A stretch of 45,237 bases of DNA from the NCBI GenBank assembly GCA_021413735.1, contig JAIOPV010000262.1:1-45237 (forward strand). Reading direction: 5' to 3'. The translations under genes and the position numbers were made by a program. The DNA comes from Planctomycetota bacterium. GTDB taxonomy: Bacteria; Planctomycetota; Planctomycetia; Gemmatales; Gemmataceae. Below the pieces are notes generated by a model that was not told where the DNA came from, did no database searches, and was given only the letters and a program-made list of their open reading frames with translations. The number at the start of each line of letters is the position of its first letter. Positions within the stretch are counted from its first letter, which is position 1. Shown piece after piece: positions 31,896 to 40,289 of the stretch.

Positions 31896-33737
31896 TTATT
31901 CTTCGTTCGGTTGTGTCGTGCGACCAAGCGAAACGTCGAATTCGCTCAACAAAGGCACCAGCATCGCCGCAATCGCGACACCAAACGCCCCGCCGAGCAT
32001 CAGGAACGGCACCAGCGGATCAGCCGACTCATCCGTGCCCGGCTTCGCAATGAGAATGTTCGCCACGCAGTAGAACATCGCCAGCGGACACAGCACACTT
32101 GCGAGCGTCAACGCCTGCGAAGGCCGGTCGGCACTCAACACATACAGCAGTCCACCAATACCCAAAACGAGGAACGAAATGAAGCTCAACCACTGATTCG
32201 CGAAGCTGCCGCCGTTCACGATGATGAGGTAGATGCAGATCAACGTGCCGACCGACAGGAAGAAGATCGTGCCGAGCGTGTTCGCAATCGCGAGCCGACT
32301 GTTCGTGATTCGCAGCGAAACGTGCAACCCCAGCACCACCGCGAACGTGACCAGCACCGCAAGCGCCCCACCAACTGCGATGAGTGGCGTGAAGTTCGCT
32401 TCGATCACCGTGAGTGTGCTGGCGTCGGCGGGAGTGCGCGTGAGTGCCCCGCGAAGTGCGTAGAAGATCGCCAGTATCAACGGCGGTATCAGGTATTCCT
32501 TGGTGTTGTACAGCACGCCCCAGATCTTCCCGAAGACGAACTCCCTCGGCGAAATGTCCGTGACGAGCAGCACGTCGAGCGCCCCGGTGTCACGTTCAGA
32601 TGTGATCGAGGTTGCCGCCTGTGCCGACACGAGCAGCAGACTCAGCACCATCACCGGCACCATGCCGTAAGCCGCCACGAACGACGGCCGCCCACCCGGA
32701 CGGTTGAGTTCACTCACCGCGAAGTACATGATGAGCGCCAGCACGACGCCATACGCGAGCTTCACCAGCAGCGGCCGCCGACCATACGCCAGCGTGCGCA
32801 CTTCTCGCCAGAGAACGGGGTTCGCCCACACTTCGCGAAGCTTCCCAGGGGCCGCGTGTGCCTTCGCTCGCTTCTCCAACTCGATGGATTCATCTGTATC
32901 GACGGTGCTCTGTGCGCCTTCTCGCTGCATGATCGGCTCGCCGCTCGGGTTCCACTTCCGCAGCTTCCAGATGCCGACGCCGTTCAGGAGCGCACACCAA
33001 CCGAGCATGACAATGACGAAGCCGTAAGCTGGAGCGAGGCCACCCCATCCGCCCGCAGGCGGCGCGAGCACGGTCTGCATCGTCACGAACGGATCGAGCC
33101 AGCCCTGCACCCTAAACCAGTCCGTCTTGGGGTTCATCAATGGACCAACGACCCCGAGCGCTTGCGAAAGGCAGATGTACAGCACGAGGAAGATCACCGA
33201 CAGCGCGAGAGCCTGGAACGTGCGTTCCCGCCAGAGCGCGATGAGTCCGCCGAGCGACCCGGCTGCCACAGCCGACGCTCCGAGTACGAGAACCGTCTGC
33301 ACGACCTGTTCGGGGTCGATGCCGCCGAGGAGCAGCAGCAGCGACATAACCGGGGCCGTCACGAGAATCTGCACGAGGATCGGCAGCAGTGCGCCGAGCA
33401 GTTTCCCGAGCACGATTTCGTAATCGCGCATGTCGGTGAGCAGCAGCAGAATGAACGTGCGGCGGTCTTTTTCTTGCGACACGGCCCCGGCTGCGGAGAG
33501 TGCTGCGAAGAATAGCGTGAGGAGCAGTTGCACGAACGCGACGATCTGGAACAGCAGCAGGCCGAAGGCGGCAGTTTCGCCGAGGGTGGCGTCGCGTGAG
33601 AAGCCGACAGTGGCTTGCCAGGTGGTGACGCCGAGGATGGCGAGCAACCCAACGACGGCAGCTCGTCCGGCATGGTGCCCGGACCGTCGCGGGACGGTAA
33701 CCACTTCTCGCATGAAGATCGGACCCAGCACGCGCAT
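31896..33737 (-). CDS. ABC-2 type transporter permease
   Basis: 613 residues from ATG 33737; a GTG at 33731 has better spacing from the GGGAG and may be the true start. Two groups of membrane helices are seen: about 28-250 (GLLAILGVTTWQ, TAAFGLLLFQIVAFVQLLLT, LLPILVQILVTAPVMSLLLL) and about 330-600, with the ABC-2/NosY-type block AAGAVSQEKDRRTFILLLLT and its counterpart SITSERDTGALDVLLVTDIS. The duplication of this 'E-K/R-D-T' block suggests a fusion of two permease halves. No ATPase gene is adjacent, so the partner must be encoded elsewhere. The substrate is unknown. A large opposite-strand frame over this gene is an artefact of its composition. Confidence 0.85.
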   Translation of the reverse strand: MRVLGPIFMREVVTVPRRSGHHAGRAAVVGLLAILGVTTWQATVGFSRDATLGETAAFGLLLFQIVAFVQLLLTLFFAALSAAGAVSQEKDRRTFILLLLTDMRDYEIVLGKLLGALLPILVQILVTAPVMSLLLLLGGIDPEQVVQTVLVLGASAVAAGSLGGLIALWRERTFQALALSVIFLVLYICLSQALGVVGPLMNPKTDWFRVQGWLDPFVTMQTVLAPPAGGWGGLAPAYGFVIVMLGWCALLNGVGIWKLRKWNPSGEPIMQREGAQSTVDTDESIELEKRAKAHAAPGKLREVWANPVLWREVRTLAYGRRPLLVKLAYGVVLALIMYFAVSELNRPGGRPSFVAAYGMVPVMVLSLLLVSAQAATSITSERDTGALDVLLVTDISPREFVFGKIWGVLYNTKEYLIPPLILAIFYALRGALTRTPADASTLTVIEANFTPLIAVGGALAVLVTFAVVLGLHVSLRITNSRLAIANTLGTIFFLSVGTLICIYLIIVNGGSFANQWLSFISFLVLGIGGLLYVLSADRPSQALTLASVLCPLAMFYCVANILIAKPGTDESADPLVPFLMLGGAFGVAIAAMLVPLLSEFDVSLGRTTQPNEE

Positions 33738-33816
33738 CTCCCGTGTGGCGAAATCAACCGGGATAAGTTACGACTGCCGGGCCGAACCTCCACGGGTTGG
33801 GTAGAATCCGTGTGGT

Positions 33817-35259
33817 ATGAAAGCAATCGTCTTCGTCTTGCGAGGGTGCCCAGCCGGTTGGCTCGGCGCTTACGGTAACGAGTGGGTCGGCACGCCAAAC
33901 CTGGACCGCTTCGCGGCCGAGTCGGTGGTGTTCGACCGTCACATCAGCGACCGCCCCGACCCAAACGCGGCTTCCGCGGCATGGCTGGGAATCGCAGAAC
34001 CTACCCCCCAACCCGTTTTGAGCCCCTCTCCCCTTGGGGGAGGGGTTGGGGAGGGGTCTTCGGTCCCAGAACCTAACCCCCCAACCCCCTTCCCTAAAAA
34101 GGAAGGGGGAGAAAGAGCCGGGGAGGGGTTGCTTTCGGCCCTTCGCACGGCGAATGTCCGGACGATCTTGGTGCGAGCCAATCACCCGGATACCGACGGT
34201 CCCGAATGGTTCTACGCTGGCTTCGCGGAAGTGTTCGACGCCCGACCGCAAGCCGAGGACAATTCCACACTCGACGCCCTGATTCGTGCTTTGCCGTCGC
34301 TGCTGGAACGATTCGCGGCGGAGGCCAATGGGCTGCTATGGATCGAGGTTGATGGCTTACTGCCGCCGTGGGATGTGCGTCAGGATATTTTCGAGGCGTA
34401 TCTCGGTCGCGGTGCCGACGAAGATGAAGAAGAGAAGTACACGGCTGACGAAGTAGACGAAGACGATGAGGATGAGGACGACGAGGAAGAAGACGACGAC
34501 ACGGAAGAAGACGAGGCGATTGAAGAGGAAGAGGCCGCCGTCGAAGAAGAACCGGAACCCGAAGCGGTGGCGGCTGAATCTTCACTCCCCACTCCTTCCT
34601 CCCCACTCCCCACTGTCCCGCCGTGGTTCGATCCGCCAACGGGTCCGTTTGACCTCGCCGACCCCGACGCCTGGGAATGGCTGCACAGCACGTTCGCGGC
34701 GGTCGTCACGGCACTCGACGCAGAACTCGGCGTCGTCTTCGATCTGCTCCAAACGCACGGCCTTGATAAATCTTCGACGTGCATTGTCACGTCCGACTTC
34801 GGCTATCCGCTCGGCGAACACGGGCAAATCGGCCTGCATCGACCGTGGTTGCACACGGAATTGGTACATCTGCCGTTGATCGTGCGACTGCCCGGAGCGG
34901 CGGAAGCGTGTCGGCGTGTGACCGGCTTCACGCAGCCACCGGATCTGTTCCCGACGCTGCTCGATCTGTTCGGCGTGAAGCCAACCGAGGGCATGAGCTT
35001 GTTGCCGTTGGCACGCGGCGAAGCGGAATCGGTCCGCACGCAGGCGATCACGGCATTCGAGTTGAATGGTGCCGCGGAGATGTCGATTCGCACCGACGAC
35101 TGTGCGTTCGTGTTGCCGATGAAGGTGCCGGAGGGCGAGAAGCGTGAGCCGCTGCTGTTCGACAAGCCCGACGACCGCTGGGAAGTGAACGACATGCGTG
35201 CCCGCAAGATCGACCTCGCCGACGAACTCGAACGCAAGTTGCGGGAACCCACCGGGTGA
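33817..35259 (+). CDS. Sulfatase-like protein, degenerate active site, acidic and repeat-derived insertions
   Basis: 480 residues from ATG 33817. The ends match the alkaline phosphatase/sulfatase superfamily: GAYGNEWVGTPNLDRFAAES at the start, then CIVTSDFGYPLGEHGQIGLH and LVHLPLIVRLPGAAEACRRV, PPDLFPTLLDLFGV. Key residues are absent: the N-terminal metal-binding Asp pair is replaced (VFVLRGCPAG), no CxPxR formylglycine motif is present, and SDHG has become SDFG. Residues 61-105 are encoded by a genomic repeat, about 200-250 is almost entirely Asp/Glu, and about 256-267 comes from a CTCCCCA heptamer array. It is probably cytoplasmic (no signal peptide) and inactive as a sulfatase; a binding or structural role is possible. 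Confidence 0.75.
   Translation: MKAIVFVLRGCPAGWLGAYGNEWVGTPNLDRFAAESVVFDRHISDRPDPNAASAAWLGIAEPTPQPVLSPSPLGGGVGEGSSVPEPNPPTPFPKKEGGERAGEGLLSALRTANVRTILVRANHPDTDGPEWFYAGFAEVFDARPQAEDNSTLDALIRALPSLLERFAAEANGLLWIEVDGLLPPWDVRQDIFEAYLGRGADEDEEEKYTADEVDEDDEDEDDEEEDDDTEEDEAIEEEEAAVEEEPEPEAVAAESSLPTPSSPLPTVPPWFDPPTGPFDLADPDAWEWLHSTFAAVVTALDAELGVVFDLLQTHGLDKSSTCIVTSDFGYPLGEHGQIGLHRPWLHTELVHLPLIVRLPGAAEACRRVTGFTQPPDLFPTLLDLFGVKPTEGMSLLPLARGEAESVRTQAITAFELNGAAEMSIRTDDCAFVLPMKVPEGEKREPLLFDKPDDRWEVNDMRARKIDLADELERKLREPTG
33999..34131. repeat. REP-like double hairpin inside a coding region
   Basis: The sequence has two direct copies of CAGAACCTA...CCCCCCAACCC (from 33995 and 34067, 72 bp apart). Each is followed by a hairpin: CCCCTCTCCCC with GGGGAGGGG near 34023-34045, and CCCCCTTCC (34085-34093) with GGAAGGGGG (34101-34109). 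It contributes about 44 codons in frame to the sulfatase-like gene, coding for Pro/Gly-rich text (SPSPLGGGVGEG; NPPTPFPKKEGG). Confidence 0.75.
34584..34614. repeat. In-frame ACTCCCC heptamer array
   Basis: Four 7-bp units in phase (ACTCCCC, ACTCCTT, CCTCCCC, ACTCCCC) plus ACT, within the sulfatase-like gene directly after the acidic stretch. The translation is a Ser/Pro/Thr-rich linker (LPTPSSPLPT). It has the same period as the GTGTTTA-type arrays, with a different sequence. Confidence 0.7.
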
Positions 35260-35260
35260 G

Positions 35261-36304
35261 CTATCGGCGATCGACACCTGTTCCAACGGGCGTTTGGCTC
35301 GTTGATGTCAGGGGTTCGGTGTTGGTGTCGGGTTGGCGTTCCGGACGTCGATTGCGTTTCTGGAACCTCGCGGTGAGGCGCTTCGCCGCGCGATGAAATG
35401 GATACAGCACCGAAGGAATAAATTGCTTCAAGTGCGAGTCGCCTTTCGTCCCGAAACGAAGCTGCTCCTTCTTTCGCTTCGGGATATGCAGCGTCCCAAA
35501 TAGCCAGTCCCAAATCGCGAAGCCCGCACCGAAATTCTTGTCGAAGTGAATCGGGTCGCTCGAATGGTGAATCTGGTGGTGCGCCGGACTCATGACAAGT
35601 CGCCCTGCCAGACCCGTACACGGAATCCACAGTTGCGAGTGTTGCAGATGCCCCCAAACCGCCATGTAAATGGCGTACATCGTGCCGCTGACACCCATGC
35701 ACGCCCACGCGAATTCCTCTCCCGCGAAATACTCGATCACGCCGGTCGCACTGCCCACGATGACCGTCAAGATGTTGATGTAGACGATTGTGTCCACGGG
35801 ATGCACTCGCCAATTGACAAATGGCGTCAGCACGGCTGCCGAGTGGTGAACCTTGTGGAACTCCCAGAGGAACACGATCTTGTGCGACAGGAAATGGTCA
35901 AGCCAGTAGGCGAACTCGAAGGCCAAATGGAGGCCGAACCCGCAGAGCAGAATGACAAAGTACGGCAACTCTGTTGGCACCGCCCGCGGACCGAAGAGTT
36001 GCGTCAGCCCTTCGCTGACGCCGCTAATGATCGCGTAGCCGGCGATCAGGCAGTAGCCAAACAGAAGCGAGAAACCGAACGCACCGATGATGTACTGCAC
36101 ATCGAGCAGGGTGCTGGGGTGCATCCAGATTCGCTTGGAAAGCAGGAATCGAAACGCAGTGCGCAAGCGAGTGCGGCCACGATTTCGCGGCTTCAGCATG
36201 ACGTAAGCGAAGGCGACGCCGAATGCGACGGGCAACCCCGCGACGGCTAACGCCGAACCGGCAGAATCTGAAAGGGCGACTGCCATGACTCCCGCTATCT
36301 CCAT
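35261..36304 (-). CDS. Fatty acid hydroxylase/sterol desaturase family membrane protein
   Basis: 347 residues from ATG 36304; an ATG at 36286 is a good alternative because of a GGGAG just before it, and upstream in-frame codons look like chance extension. These enzymes are integral membrane di-iron oxygenases. The histidine clusters are seen: LDHFLSHKIVFLWEFHKVHH with NWRVHPVD, and MSPAHHQIHHSSDPIHFDKN, giving the HxxxH, HxxHH and HHxxHH-type pattern. Membrane helices flank them (YFVILLCGFGLHLAFEFAYW; IVYINILTVIVGSATGVIEY). The tail after about 290 is basic and polar. The substrate is unknown; planctomycetes are known to make sterols or hopanoids in some lineages. The stop is adjacent to the convergent sulfatase-like gene with only one base between them. 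Confidence 0.88.
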   Translation of the reverse strand: MEIAGVMAVALSDSAGSALAVAGLPVAFGVAFAYVMLKPRNRGRTRLRTAFRFLLSKRIWMHPSTLLDVQYIIGAFGFSLLFGYCLIAGYAIISGVSEGLTQLFGPRAVPTELPYFVILLCGFGLHLAFEFAYWLDHFLSHKIVFLWEFHKVHHSAAVLTPFVNWRVHPVDTIVYINILTVIVGSATGVIEYFAGEEFAWACMGVSGTMYAIYMAVWGHLQHSQLWIPCTGLAGRLVMSPAHHQIHHSSDPIHFDKNFGAGFAIWDWLFGTLHIPKRKKEQLRFGTKGDSHLKQFIPSVLYPFHRAAKRLTARFQKRNRRPERQPDTNTEPLTSTSQTPVGTGVDRR

Positions 36305-36541
36305 CCCTTCGTTTTTGGATGCTCGATGATAGCGTTTTTTTTGGAGCCTTCCAAGAACTCCGCTGAGCGTTTGTCCCCAGCGGACAGAGGAAGCGACGAA
36401 GTCGACGAACATCCTTTGTGATCGGAGCGGGCGTTGGTTGGTCGTCAGCCAACCACGGCGTACCATACATCTGTAGAGCCGGCTTCCGCCAACTCAGCAC
36501 TCCACACCCACCAAGCCAAGCAAAACCCAGGAGTTTCCGAT

Positions 36542-37855
36542 ATGGCCTCTCCGATGACGATGACCGAAAAGATCCTGGCCCGTGCGTCGGGCAAAGATCA
36601 CGTTGACCCCGGCGAGAACGTGTGGGCCAATGTCGATGTGCTCATGACGCACGATGTCTGCGGTCCGGGCACCATCGGCGTCTTCCAGAAAAACTTCGGC
36701 GGCCCAACGGCCAAGGTGTGGGACAAGGAGAAGCTGGTCATCATCCCCGATCACTACATCTTCACCAAAGATGCGATGGCGAATCGCAACGTGGATGTGC
36801 TGCGGGAGTTCGCGAAGCAGCAGGATTTGCCGTACTACTACGACGTCGGCACAGATCGCTACAAGGGCGTCTGCCACATCGCGTTGCCCGAGGAAGGGCA
36901 CACCCGACCGGGCGAAGTTCTGCTCGGCACCGATAGCCATACCTGCACGGCTGGCGCGTTCGGCGAGTTCGCCACGGGCATCGGCAACACCGACGCAGGG
37001 TTCGTCATGGGCACGGGCAAGCTCTGGCTGAAGACGCCACCAACGATGCGGTTCGTGTTTCACGGGAACCTGCCGCCTTATCTGATGGCGAAGGATTTGA
37101 TCCTCGCGGTGATTGGCGATATCGGCTGCGATGGCGCGACCTACAAGGCGATGGAGTTCGACGGCGACGGCGTTTACGCGCTGAACATCGAAGAGCGAAT
37201 GACGTTGTGCAACATGGTGATCGAGGCCGGCGGCAAGAACGGCATCATCGCGCCGGATCAGATTACCTTCGACTACGTGAACAAACGCGACCTGCGGAAG
37301 AAGCCATACACGGCTGTTTACACCGATCCGGGTGCGAAGTTCGTGTTCGAGAAGGTGTACGACGTGACGAAGATGGAGCCGACCATCGCGAAGCCGCACT
37401 CGCCGGACAACAAGGCGACCGTCACGCAGGTGAAGGGCACGAAGCTCGATCGTGCGTACATCGGCAGTTGCACCGGTGGCAAGCTCACCGACTTCAAGGC
37501 GGCCGCAGGGTTGCTCAACGGCAAGACCGTGAAGATCGACACGTTCGTTGTGCCTGCGACAACCGAAGTGGATCGCGGTCTCGACACCGAGATGATCGGC
37601 GGCAAATCACTCCGAAGTATCTTCCTGGGTGCCGGCGCGAAGATCGGTGACGCGAGCTGTGCGGCGTGTCTGGGCGGTCCGTCGGATACGTTCGGTCGGT
37701 TGAACACGCCGATCTCGTGCATCAGCACGACGAACCGCAACTTCCCTGGTCGAATGGGTCACAAGGAGGCGAAAGTGTTCCTGGCGTCGCCCCTGACGGT
37801 CGCCGCGAGCGCTTTGGCAGGCACTATCGCGGACTGCCGCGACCTGCTGATATGA
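36542..37855 (+). CDS. leuC: 3-isopropylmalate dehydratase large subunit (aconitase family)
   Basis: 437 residues from ATG 36542, with AGGAG 8 bases upstream. The enzyme isomerises 2- to 3-isopropylmalate in leucine synthesis using a 4Fe-4S cluster and needs a small subunit (LeuD). Seen: VLMTHDVCGPGTIGVFQKNF, GTDSHTCTAGAFGEFATGIG, YIGSCTGGKLTDFKAAAGLL (first cluster Cys) and GDASCAACLGGPSDTFGRLN (the CxxC cluster pair). The ending NTPISCISTTNRNFPGRMGH is typical. It is the shorter LeuC/HacA type of archaea and many bacteria, so homoaconitase is an alternative. No leuD follows; a toxin-antitoxin-like pair does, so the small subunit must be elsewhere. Confidence 0.88.
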   Translation: MASPMTMTEKILARASGKDHVDPGENVWANVDVLMTHDVCGPGTIGVFQKNFGGPTAKVWDKEKLVIIPDHYIFTKDAMANRNVDVLREFAKQQDLPYYYDVGTDRYKGVCHIALPEEGHTRPGEVLLGTDSHTCTAGAFGEFATGIGNTDAGFVMGTGKLWLKTPPTMRFVFHGNLPPYLMAKDLILAVIGDIGCDGATYKAMEFDGDGVYALNIEERMTLCNMVIEAGGKNGIIAPDQITFDYVNKRDLRKKPYTAVYTDPGAKFVFEKVYDVTKMEPTIAKPHSPDNKATVTQVKGTKLDRAYIGSCTGGKLTDFKAAAGLLNGKTVKIDTFVVPATTEVDRGLDTEMIGGKSLRSIFLGAGAKIGDASCAACLGGPSDTFGRLNTPISCISTTNRNFPGRMGHKEAKVFLASPLTVAASALAGTIADCRDLLI

Positions 37856-37884
37856 TGGAGGGACCATCCACGGGAGAATGATCG

Positions 37885-38136
37885 ATGAGCGTGACCACAA
37901 TCGTGATTACCGATCCTGAATTGCTTGCGAAGCTGGCTGCGGCTAGTGGGCAGATCATCTTCCGTGGGCCGACCGGCGACACCGTGAAAACCGCCGAGGT
38001 GGTGGCAAACAGGGACATACTCGCCGCCTACAAGTGCCCTTACACGCACGAGCAACTTGACGAATTAAGCAAGAACCGAACAGGCCGGCCCATCGGTGAC
38101 GTGCTGAAGGACCTCAAAGAGAAGTACGGTGAGTGA
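37885..38136 (+). CDS. Probable antitoxin of a type II toxin-antitoxin pair
   Basis: 83 residues from ATG 37885, with GGGAG 8 bases upstream. The N-terminal half is beta-rich (VTTIVITDPELLAKLAAASG, GQIIFRGPTGDTVKTAEVVA) and resembles small SpoVT/AbrB- or Phd-like DNA-binding beginnings only loosely. The C-terminus is charged (GRPIGDVLKDLKEKYGE), as in antitoxins that wrap their toxin. The stop overlaps the start of the next ORF by one base (TGATG), the usual arrangement for such pairs. The call rests on size, order and overlap more than on sequence family. Confidence 0.55.
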   Translation: MSVTTIVITDPELLAKLAAASGQIIFRGPTGDTVKTAEVVANRDILAAYKCPYTHEQLDELSKNRTGRPIGDVLKDLKEKYGE

Positions 38137-38393
38137 TGAAATTCACCGTCGTCCTGACGCCAGCGGCTGAGCAACATTTGGCGGCCGCCTGGTTGGGATC
38201 TTCTGACCGGCCCGCAGTGACAGCAGCCGCTCACAAACTCGAACAGAAGCTTGCCCCCAATCCGCTCACGGTGGGCGAATCACGGGCGTCAAGCGTGAAC
38301 CGGGTGGATTCCGTTCTGCCACTCGGTTTCACTTTCGATGTCGTTGTGGATGATGCGACGGTTTACGTCACCGCGATCTGGCTGATATCCTGA
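38136..38393 (+). CDS. Probable ParE/RelE-like toxin
   Basis: 85 residues from ATG 38136. It begins MKFTVVLTPAAEQHLAAAWL, like the beta strand and first helix of RelE/ParE toxins (VVLTPAAEQ), has a helical stretch ending KLEQKLAPNPLTVGESRASS, and ends in beta strands (FTFDVVVDDATVYVTAIWLI) where family members have R...Y...V..I. It is short of several usual catalytic residues, but these vary. Coupled to the preceding ORF. Confidence 0.6.
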   Translation: MKFTVVLTPAAEQHLAAAWLGSSDRPAVTAAAHKLEQKLAPNPLTVGESRASSVNRVDSVLPLGFTFDVVVDDATVYVTAIWLIS

Positions 38394-38411
38394 CACGTCC
38401 GGGGTTCACGC

Positions 38412-39251
38412 ATGTCTCGCCCCTTGCTTATCCCGCTGCTTCTCATTGCGGTCGCGTTCGCTCCCGCCCTTCCCGCGGCACCCGAAGACACCAAGCCAAC
38501 CGATTTCGTCGTCGTGCAAAAAGGCACGCTTCCGATCATCGTGTCAGCACCGCACGGCGGCCGAAAGAAAGTGCCAGACGTGCCCGAACGCCTCGGCACA
38601 GGCATCGCCAACTTTGCCACCGTTCTCGACGCTAACACTGACCTCATCGCCGAGAAGTTCGCGGTCGAACTCGAGAAGTTACTGAACGGGAAGCCGTGGC
38701 TCGTCATCGCCAAGTTCGAACGCAAGTATCTCGACGTGAACCGACCGCGAGAGCTGGCTTACGAGTCCGACAAGGCGAAGCCGTATTACGATGCGTACCA
38801 CGAACCGCTCGAAGCCGCGTGCAAAGCCGTGAAGACGAAATTCGGTCGCGGGTTGCTGCTCGACATCCACGGACAGGGCGAGTTCAAGGATTCCATTTGT
38901 CGCGGCACGCAGAACGGCAAGACGGTCACGCTACTGAAAGAACGCGATGGCTGGGCGTCGCTCACGGGGAAGCGGAGCGTGTTGGGGCATCTTCAGCGGA
39001 GCGGCTACAAGGTTTTGCCGAGCTGTGATGCGGACGAGAAAGCGAAGGAAGAAGTGAAGTTCACCGGCGGGCACATCGTGGGCATGTATGGCAGTCACAC
39101 GGGTTACGCAATCGACGCGATTCAACTGGAATTCGGCACGTTCTTGCGGGATAAGGAAAAGGACAAATACGCGACCACTGCCAAGGATCTCGCAGACGCA
39201 GTTGCCGCGTTCTACGACGAATACCTCAAAGACGCAAAGGCAAAGCCATGA
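38412..39251 (+). CDS. N-formylglutamate amidohydrolase-like protein, exported
   Basis: 279 residues from ATG 38412. Signal peptide 1-22 (LLIPLLLIAVAFAPALPAAP). The family pattern is present: VSAPHGG (His48), an acidic ANTDLIAEKF segment (about 74-83), NRPREL (110-115), LLLDIHGQGE (Asp151, His153) and GYAIDAIQLEFG near the end. Classical members hydrolyse N-formylglutamate in the cytoplasm as part of histidine degradation; an exported member more likely acts on another amide, perhaps in the cell envelope. The gene overlaps the next by four bases (ATGA), so they form one operon. Confidence 0.82.
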   Translation: MSRPLLIPLLLIAVAFAPALPAAPEDTKPTDFVVVQKGTLPIIVSAPHGGRKKVPDVPERLGTGIANFATVLDANTDLIAEKFAVELEKLLNGKPWLVIAKFERKYLDVNRPRELAYESDKAKPYYDAYHEPLEAACKAVKTKFGRGLLLDIHGQGEFKDSICRGTQNGKTVTLLKERDGWASLTGKRSVLGHLQRSGYKVLPSCDADEKAKEEVKFTGGHIVGMYGSHTGYAIDAIQLEFGTFLRDKEKDKYATTAKDLADAVAAFYDEYLKDAKAKP

Positions 39252-40279
39252 GCGCACATGTAACAATCACTCGTCGGGAAGCGTTCGCGGTTGCGGTTGG
39301 TGCTGTCGTGGCTGGGAAACTCGTGGCGGCTCCCGTGCCGAAGACCGCTGTGAATCCCTCATGGGTCGGCAAGACAGTGATGCCACGGAAACATGTGGTG
39401 TGGGCTTTTCAACCACTCACCCCAGCTGAAAATCCCTCGAAGCCCGACGATCCCACACCCCAACAAGCATTCGTGCTCGACTGCGCATCCTACTCGGTGA
39501 AGGATGAGAAAGGGACCCGCGTTGAAATTCTCGATTCCGATGGGACCAGTGGCTGGGTCGAAAAAATCGATCTCATCCTGCCGGCTGATGCCGTCGAGTT
39601 CTTTACCAAGGCGCTGAAGGAAAACGAAAAGGATACGTTCGCGATCATTTCTCGCGGATGGGCGTATCACCTTCTTGAAAAGCCGAAAAACGCACTCGAA
39701 GACTTCGATGTGTTTCTGAAACTCACCCCGGCAAAAGAGATGGTTCCAGAAGGCACTCCCCGACGTTGGGAAGGATTGGTGAATCGCGGATTGGTGCTGG
39801 CTGAACAGGGCGAGTTTGAGAAGGGATTCGTTGACTTGGACGAAGCGGTGAACGTGCGGCCGCATATCCCCACAGCACACGTCAATCACGGTTACGCGAA
39901 TGAACTACGAGGTGAATTCGCGAAGGCGTTCGCGGACTACGACGCCATCGTGAACTTCTACAACCAACGTCCAATTCTCTCCGAAAACAACAAAGCCTGG
40001 ATTCACGCGACCTGCCCGGAAGCGAAATATCGAGATGGCATTGAGGCGGTCAAACTCGCAAAGGCCGTGTGTGAGCGCACCAAGGAGCGAGAAGGAATGT
40101 ATCTCGATACGCTCGCGGCTGCGTATGCTGAGGCTGGTAAGTTTGATGATGCCGTGAAAACGCAAGAGAAAGCGCTGGAAGATAAGTCTTATGTGATTCG
40201 TTACGGCGAGGGCGGTCAGAAGCGGTTGCAACTCTACAAGGACAAGAAGCCGTTCCGCACGGAGCCGGTGAAGAAGTGA
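39248..40279 (+). CDS. Exported TPR protein with SH3-like N-terminal part
   Basis: 343 residues from ATG 39248, overlapping the previous stop. The N-terminus has a twin-arginine-like signal (ITRREAFAVAVGAVVAGKLV). Residues 40-110 look like a bacterial SH3 fold (GKTVMPRKHVVWAF; KGTRVEILDSDGTSGWVEKI). TPR repeats follow from about 112 (AVEFFTKALKENEKDTFAII; GLVLAEQGEFEKGFVDLDEA; AFADYDAIVNFYNQ; AAAYAEAGKFDDAVKTQEKA). The SH3 part could bind cell wall or a protein, the TPR part a partner. The four-base overlap suggests it works with the amidohydrolase-like protein. Confidence 0.82.
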   Translation: MSAHVTITRREAFAVAVGAVVAGKLVAAPVPKTAVNPSWVGKTVMPRKHVVWAFQPLTPAENPSKPDDPTPQQAFVLDCASYSVKDEKGTRVEILDSDGTSGWVEKIDLILPADAVEFFTKALKENEKDTFAIISRGWAYHLLEKPKNALEDFDVFLKLTPAKEMVPEGTPRRWEGLVNRGLVLAEQGEFEKGFVDLDEAVNVRPHIPTAHVNHGYANELRGEFAKAFADYDAIVNFYNQRPILSENNKAWIHATCPEAKYRDGIEAVKLAKAVCERTKEREGMYLDTLAAAYAEAGKFDDAVKTQEKALEDKSYVIRYGEGGQKRLQLYKDKKPFRTEPVKK

Positions 40280-40289
40280 CACCGCCGTG

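Noticed and set aside
31686..33515. 609-codon open frame on the plus strand
   Set aside because: It lies opposite the ABC-2 permease, starts in the 29-bp tandem repeats and encodes Arg/His/Gln-rich text without a fold; the permease frame has clear membrane helices.
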